Shown in pieces: positions 13,410 through 13,783 of a stretch of DNA of 13,783 nt. The stretch lies in assembly GCA_900547255.1 (NCBI GenBank), contig URGC01000067.1, positions 1-13,783 of the forward strand. The letters are read 5' to 3'. Positions within the stretch are counted from its first letter, which is position 1, and each line of letters opens with the position of its first letter. The translations under genes and the position numbers were made by a program. The notes beneath the pieces were generated by a model. The model was given only the letters and a program-made list of their open reading frames with translations. It was not told the DNA's origin and did no database searches. The DNA is from an uncultured Eubacterium sp. (GTDB lineage Bacteria; Bacillota; Clostridia; Lachnospirales; Lachnospiraceae).

Positions 13410-13783
13410 ATGTCAGAAGATATGAAAATAATATATAAAATCCTTAAAACATTGCAGCGTTCAATGGATTTTGAAGAATTTGACAGCAGGACTATATCAG
13501 CGGAGACGTTAGGCATAACCAAGGCAAGGTGGAATAAAATTATGCTTATGCTTGTGGAAAGCGGATATATAAAAGGTGTAGATGTGGTTGAAATTGACAA
13601 CATGCCTATGCCATATATTACAGTGGAATATCCAAGGATAACGCTTAAAGGATTAGAGTATCTTGAAGAAAACAGCATGATGAAAAAGGCCGCTGCCATT
13701 GCGCAGGCGACCGAGTTCATCGATGCAAAGCCGCAGGGCTACCAAAGTCCCATTGCACAGGGCGGCTCCAATGTGTCCGGCGG
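13410..13783 (+). CDS. YjcQ-like phage protein with its 3' end replaced at a chimeric junction
   Basis: The frame is open to the right edge (124 codons plus 2 bases). ATG at 13410 follows AAAGGAAGG (13393-13401) by 8 nt. Residues 1-93 are a YjcQ-type winged helix: KIIYKILKTLQRSMDFEEFD, GITKARWNKIMLMLVESGYIKGV, and YPRITLKGLEYLEENSMMKK. Family members end within about 10 residues of this last block. Here, from about residue 94, the frame continues into AAAIAQATEFIDAKPQGYQ, which belongs to a different protein. The YjcQ gene is thus probably intact up to about 13688 and artificially or recombinationally joined afterwards. YjcQ proteins occur in phage head/tail regions; the role is unknown. Confidence 0.8.
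   Translation, partial: MSEDMKIIYKILKTLQRSMDFEEFDSRTISAETLGITKARWNKIMLMLVESGYIKGVDVVEIDNMPMPYITVEYPRITLKGLEYLEENSMMKKAAAIAQATEFIDAKPQGYQSPIAQGGSNVSG
13689..13783 (+). other. Foreign fragment of an ABC-transporter ATPase (nucleotide-binding domain)
   Basis: The 95 bases to the edge contain 61 G/C (64%) with GCC/GGC/CCG codons, against roughly 35-42% in the preceding rows. The translation, AIAQATEFIDAKPQGYQ then SPIAQGGSNVSGG, is the stretch just before and into the ABC signature motif (VSGGQ) of Firmicute multidrug-type ABC exporters. The window ends inside the signature. It shares no function with the phage genes. The source is likely a GC-richer Firmicute; assembly chimera or illegitimate recombination are the two explanations. 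Confidence 0.8.

Noticed and set aside
13376..13720. 114-aa minus-strand frame over the YjcQ gene and junction
   Set aside because: It is antisense to a recognisable YjcQ protein, crosses the chimeric join, and has no family resemblance.

Overview
The window is one co-oriented (+ strand) block of a tailed temperate phage or prophage. The DNA is AT-rich, gene spacing is tight, ribosome binding sites are AGGAGG-like, and the proteins look like those of Clostridia/Lachnospiraceae phages. I judge the host to be a gut-type Firmicute from protein style only; no host gene fixes the genus. No tRNA, rRNA, CRISPR array or integrase is visible, and no gap without a gene reaches 300 bases. The largest gaps are 113 nt before rusA and 140 nt before the terminase.

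Layout. (1) 2-355: a DNA-binding protein cut by the left edge. (2) 348-5378: recombination module with a YqaJ-family exonuclease, a membrane-anchored 3D-domain protein, a DUF1351 coiled-coil protein, a small unknown protein, a RecT annealase, two conserved phage proteins and a RusA-type resolvase. YqaJ plus RecT is the functional counterpart of lambda Exo/Beta. (3) 5375-8040: replication and early accessory genes, including a replisome-organizer protein whose own gene carries an array of 11-bp iterons followed by an AT-rich tract (the likely phage origin), a small HExxH protein and a probable late transcription regulator. (4) 8041-8180: the early/late boundary, with three inverted repeats including an intrinsic terminator that could work as an attenuator and a hairpin over the terS ribosome binding site. 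(5) 8181-13149: packaging and head genes terS, terL, an SPP1 gp6-type portal and an SPP1 gp7/Mu F-type minor head protein with a C-terminal ADP-ribosyltransferase (ART) domain. (6) 13142-13393: a small Cys-rich protein translationally coupled to the ART fusion. (7) 13410-13783: a YjcQ-like phage gene whose 3' end runs in frame into about 95 bases of GC-rich sequence coding for an ABC-transporter ATPase fragment. This is almost certainly a chimeric junction.

The most interesting points are the ART 'moron' (ART domain plus small Cys-rich gene, sharing an AT-rich composition unlike the head genes before it), the phased iteron origin inside the replication gene, the possible attenuator at the early/late switch, and the abrupt foreign junction at the right end.
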